Source of the DNA: an uncultured Bacilli bacterium
GTDB taxonomy: Bacteria; Bacillota_I; Bacilli_A; RF39; UBA660
Length of the DNA stretch: 7,664 nucleotides
Assembly (NCBI GenBank): GCA_944371685.1
Contig: CALVXV010000059.1
Span: forward strand, 1 to 7,664
Reading direction: 5' to 3'
Part shown: in pieces, positions 5,696 to 7,664 of the stretch
How positions within the stretch are numbered: position 1 is the first letter of the stretch
Layout of the letters: every line of letters starts with the position of its first letter
Made by a program: the position numbers and the translations under genes
The notes under the pieces: generated by a model
Databases searched by the model: none
Seen by the model: only the letters and a program-made list of their open reading frames with translations
Told to the model about the DNA's origin: nothing

Positions 5696-6664
5696 TTATT
5701 TAATAGATTTTTTTCTTTTTTTATGAATGATAACAAATGTGATAATAGTGGCCAGAATAATAACTACATCAATTACAATAACTATTATTAAAGCTGTATA
5801 ATTTGTTTTTTTGAGTTCTCTTTTAGTTTTTGGCTTAATATCTCTAATGACATTTAGTTTGTATTCTTTAGCTGTACCATCTTCGGCTTTAACGGTTAAT
5901 TTTATTTCATTTACACCAACTTTAAGGGCAAACTCACCATTACCTTCAACTGAGGCTTTGGAATCTTCTAAGGTAGAATTAACAGTTATTTTATCAATAT
6001 CATTTTTGACATTAATGGTATATTCTAAAGTATCTTTATTAAAGGCTATTTTACCTGCACTTAACTCGATATTTTGCAAGTTATTGTTTTTTGATTTTTC
6101 TTTTATAACTGGCTGAGTAGAATTTGTCTTACTAGATGTTTTGCTATTAGAATTCTTTTTAGGGGCACTACTTAAATAAATATATCCAGTGATTCCATAT
6201 TGATCTGGGGAAATGGTATATTCACAAGCAGCTTTTGGAGCATTTTCTTTGCAAGCCCTATCAGTGTCCTCATTCCAACTATTGGCTATACATTCTTTAT
6301 AAGTTGGATCATCTTTATTTATACACGGTCCTGCCGAATCCCATACATAGATGGTATTTCCAGATACCTTTTCAACATAGCCAACATGGCCGTAAGATGT
6401 CATGCCACCCCAAACGACGATGGAATTAGCTTTGGGAGTAGTGCCTACACTATATCCGGCATTTTTGGCATCATTATACCACTCTTTAGCATTGCCCCAC
6501 CCTGGTAAAGTGACACCAGCTTTTTCATAGGCCATTTTCCACGCATACCATGTACAGTTTGTGCCATAAGGTCCTGATTGCTTATATGGATTGCTGGCAG
6601 CACTGACTGCATTTATATTTAAAAACACAAGGGAAAATAATAATATTATTTTAATTTTTTTCAT
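5696..6664 (-). CDS. Secreted, membrane-anchored CHAP-domain peptidoglycan hydrolase with cadherin-like domain
   Basis: A 322-residue surface protein. Residues 1-22 are a signal peptide, with cleavage likely after AVSA. The CHAP domain (about 25-165) has catalytic Cys37 in NCTWYAW and His93 in YGHVGYVE; Asp109 in YVWDSA or Glu98 may complete the site. CHAP enzymes cut peptidoglycan as amidases or endopeptidases. A 40-residue stretch inside the domain carries four extra cysteines (114, 125, 138, 147). A Ser/Asn/Lys linker (168-195) leads to a cadherin-like beta-sandwich (about 196-274; ends DGTAKEYKLNVIR), then a membrane helix (290-314) and a basic tail KKRKK. There is no LPXTG motif, so the helix is the anchor. 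The frame is open from 6748, but the ATG at 6664-6662 has GGGAGG five bases upstream, begins the signal peptide and lies downstream of the promoter. Confidence 0.92.
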   Translation of the reverse strand: MKKIKIILLFSLVFLNINAVSAASNPYKQSGPYGTNCTWYAWKMAYEKAGVTLPGWGNAKEWYNDAKNAGYSVGTTPKANSIVVWGGMTSYGHVGYVEKVSGNTIYVWDSAGPCINKDDPTYKECIANSWNEDTDRACKENAPKAACEYTISPDQYGITGYIYLSSAPKKNSNSKTSSKTNSTQPVIKEKSKNNNLQNIELSAGKIAFNKDTLEYTINVKNDIDKITVNSTLEDSKASVEGNGEFALKVGVNEIKLTVKAEDGTAKEYKLNVIRDIKPKTKRELKKTNYTALIIVIVIDVVIILATIITFVIIHKKRKKSIK

Positions 6665-6695
6665 ATTTCCTCCCACTACATTTATATTTATTTTC

Positions 6696-6704
6696 ATTAT
6701 ATCA
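6696..6704 (-). promoter_or_regulatory. Extended -10 promoter of the CHAP-ybaK-YjbR/EVE gene set
   Basis: On the minus strand TGATATAAT (6704-6696) is a perfect extended -10 box; the -35 region is weak. Transcription near 6689 gives a leader of about 25 bases containing the GGGAGGAA ribosome binding site. No terminator was found in the 30-base and 21-base gaps downstream, so this promoter may serve all three genes. Confidence 0.6.
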
Positions 6705-6737
6705 TATATTATTAATTTATATAAGTTGGCGAATAAT

Positions 6738-6766
6738 TTTACAAACAATTTAATTTCATATATAAT
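6738..6766 (+). promoter_or_regulatory. Promoter of the J-domain membrane protein gene
   Basis: TTTACA (6738-6743) and TATAAT (6761-6766) are separated by 17 bases, a near-consensus vegetative promoter. Transcription would begin near 6773, leaving a short leader with AAGGAATGA before the ATG. It diverges from the CHAP promoter, with the two -10 boxes about 57 bases apart. No CIRCE-type heat-shock operator (9-bp inverted repeat) was seen. Confidence 0.75.
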
Positions 6767-6790
6767 TATTCACTGTGAAGGAATGATTTT

Positions 6791-7543
6791 ATGAATAGTG
6801 CTTTTAATTACTATGAGCTTTTGGGAGTTAGTAATAATGCGACTAAAGAAGAAATTAAAAAAGCTTATAAAGTTCAGATGAAAAAATGGCATCCTGATAT
6901 TAATAAATCTGAAGAAGCTCCTAAGATGTCTATTAAGTTAAATGAAGCTAAAGAGACATTGCTAGATGATGATAAGAGAAAAGATTATGATTTGAGTTTA
7001 AATAAAGAGATAAATGATAATTACAATAAATATACTTATCAAAAAGATAGTCATGAGGAAAATTATAGTAAAGAGGTTAATCCTGTATATGAAGAAGCTA
7101 GAAAAGTTACAAAATGGGAATATTTTAAAGAATATTTAAAATTTGGTACTGATTCTAAGTTAAGAAAATTTTTAGCTATTATTGGAGTTGGTTTTGAAAG
7201 TTTACTTTGCTTTATAATAAAAATATTATTAATTGGGACTGCGATTTTATCTAATTTATGTAGTTATTTAATAATGATGAGTTTTAGCTTATTGGCTCCT
7301 GTTTTAGGAATACTATTATTAATTATAATTGGCACTTTTCTGACTAGAGGCTTTATAGATACTATTACTGATTCTATAGTTGTCCAAGGAATATTGGTAT
7401 TTGGTGGTTTATATGTATTGATGCTAGGACTACCAATTTTATCTAGGAAGATTATTTCACCTAAAGTATTTGATATTTTATATAATAAAATTGATATTAA
7501 TTTGTTTAAAAAATGTGTAGGATACGACAAAGTATCAAAATAA
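6791..7543 (+). CDS. J-domain (DnaJ-like) protein with C-terminal membrane region
   Basis: A 250-residue protein. Residues 6-70 form a J domain with NYYELLGVSNNATKEEIKKAY, the essential HPD motif at 34-36 and the closing KRKDYD. J domains recruit DnaK (Hsp70) and stimulate its ATPase. The Gly/Phe, zinc-finger and substrate-binding parts of true DnaJ are absent, so this is not the housekeeping dnaJ. A charged linker (70-125) is followed by about three membrane helices, near 127-155, 158-184 and 197-217, then a short basic cytoplasmic tail. It probably brings DnaK to the membrane; the client is unknown. AAGGAATGA is six bases before the ATG. It is a single-gene unit with its own promoter and terminator, transcribed away from the CHAP gene. 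Confidence 0.9.
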   Translation: MNSAFNYYELLGVSNNATKEEIKKAYKVQMKKWHPDINKSEEAPKMSIKLNEAKETLLDDDKRKDYDLSLNKEINDNYNKYTYQKDSHEENYSKEVNPVYEEARKVTKWEYFKEYLKFGTDSKLRKFLAIIGVGFESLLCFIIKILLIGTAILSNLCSYLIMMSFSLLAPVLGILLLIIIGTFLTRGFIDTITDSIVVQGILVFGGLYVLMLGLPILSRKIISPKVFDILYNKIDINLFKKCVGYDKVSK

Positions 7544-7639
7544 ATTTAGAGATTAACTTACCAATTAGCTTAAGGTAAGTTTTTTTGATATAGAACAAAA
7601 TACCAAAATAAATTTGGGATGTTATTACCTCACGGTAAG
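7533..7639. repeat. Imperfect direct repeat of the terminator region at the right end
   Basis: TATCAAAATAAATTT (7533-7547) recurs as TACCAAAATAAATTT (7601-7615), 14 of 15 identical. In both copies a TTACC...GGTAAG inverted repeat follows within about 15 bases (7558-7579 and 7625-7639). The second copy has a 4-base loop and no T-run. The pattern suggests a partial duplication of the gene's 3' end, or a small interspersed repeat. AT-rich chance similarity is possible for the first block but less so for the shared order of both blocks. Confidence 0.45.
7555..7586 (+). terminator. Intrinsic terminator of the J-domain gene
   Basis: AACTTACC (7555-7562) pairs with GGTAAGTT (7574-7581) across an 11-base loop and is followed by a T-run to 7586. 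It begins 11 bases after the TAA stop. This is the strongest terminator of the window in terms of T-run. Confidence 0.85.
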
Positions 7640-7664
7640 CTCTTTCTACTTCACAGAAACCTAA

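Noticed and set aside
5811..6508. Plus-strand open frames of about 64-102 codons opposite the CHAP gene
   Set aside because: They lie fully inside the well-supported CHAP gene, lack ribosome binding sites and have no recognisable domains.
6591..6794. Plus-strand open frame of 67 codons across the CHAP start and the divergent promoters
   Set aside because: It overlaps the signal peptide region and both promoters and has no ribosome binding site.
7264..7530. Minus-strand open frame of 88 codons opposite the J-domain gene
   Set aside because: It is a shadow of the membrane region of the J-domain protein, with no initiation signal.
87..7543. Possible reassignment of TGA, because no complete gene uses TGA as stop
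   Set aside because: Trp is encoded by TGG, the reading frames are full length with TGA as stop, and eight genes are too few to draw a conclusion in AT-rich DNA.
7505..7664. Minus-strand frame open from the right edge, and a short plus-strand frame from an ATG at 7619
   Set aside because: The minus frame runs through the terminator hairpin into the J-domain gene; the plus frame has no usable ribosome binding site. Neither peptide resembles a known family.
1..7664. CRISPR array, insertion sequence, prophage or toxin-antitoxin pair
   Set aside because: No regularly spaced repeats, transposase motifs, terminal inverted repeats, phage genes or small paired genes were found.

Overview
The window is very AT-rich bacterial DNA. 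Its strong Shine-Dalgarno sites, TATAAT promoters, gene families and tRNA type fit a low-GC member of the Bacillota, probably a Bacilli or Clostridia gut-type commensal. The species cannot be fixed from the sequence. All eight complete genes end in TAA (six) or TAG (two). Trp is encoded by TGG, so the standard bacterial code explains everything seen.

Left part (1-2642, minus strand): a peptide-sensing / peptide-resistance module. In transcription order it has an OmpR-type response regulator, a BcrA/LanF-like ABC ATPase, an ABC-2 type permease, and the first 23 codons of a membrane protein that is very probably the partner sensor histidine kinase, cut by the window edge. The regulator has its own promoter. 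A 7-bp dyad, which could be a terminator or an operator, sits just upstream of a TATAAT box between the regulator and the transporter genes.

Middle (2735-4070): an isolated tRNA-Glu with anticodon CUC on the plus strand, with its own promoter and terminator. Facing it is a 338-residue soluble protein of unknown function on the minus strand, with its own extended -10 promoter and a terminator that overlaps its stop codon.

Right part (4157-6701, minus strand): a tightly spaced three-gene set. It reads from a secreted, membrane-anchored CHAP-domain cell-wall hydrolase with a cadherin-like beta-sandwich, through a YbaK/EbsC-type aminoacyl-tRNA deacylase, to a protein fusing an MmcQ/YjbR region to a C-terminal EVE/PUA-like domain. 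Diverging from the CHAP gene on the plus strand (6738-7586) is a J-domain protein with a C-terminal membrane region. The last 80 bases are non-coding and seem to carry a degenerate second copy of the preceding terminator region.

Several genes have longer open frames than the starts chosen here. Shine-Dalgarno sites and promoters support the shorter starts for the ABC ATPase, the response regulator, the unknown protein and the CHAP protein. No mobile element, CRISPR array or phage gene was found. The least explained items are the YjbR-EVE fusion, the unknown 338-residue protein, the cysteine-rich insertion in the CHAP protein and the dyad in front of the transporter genes.
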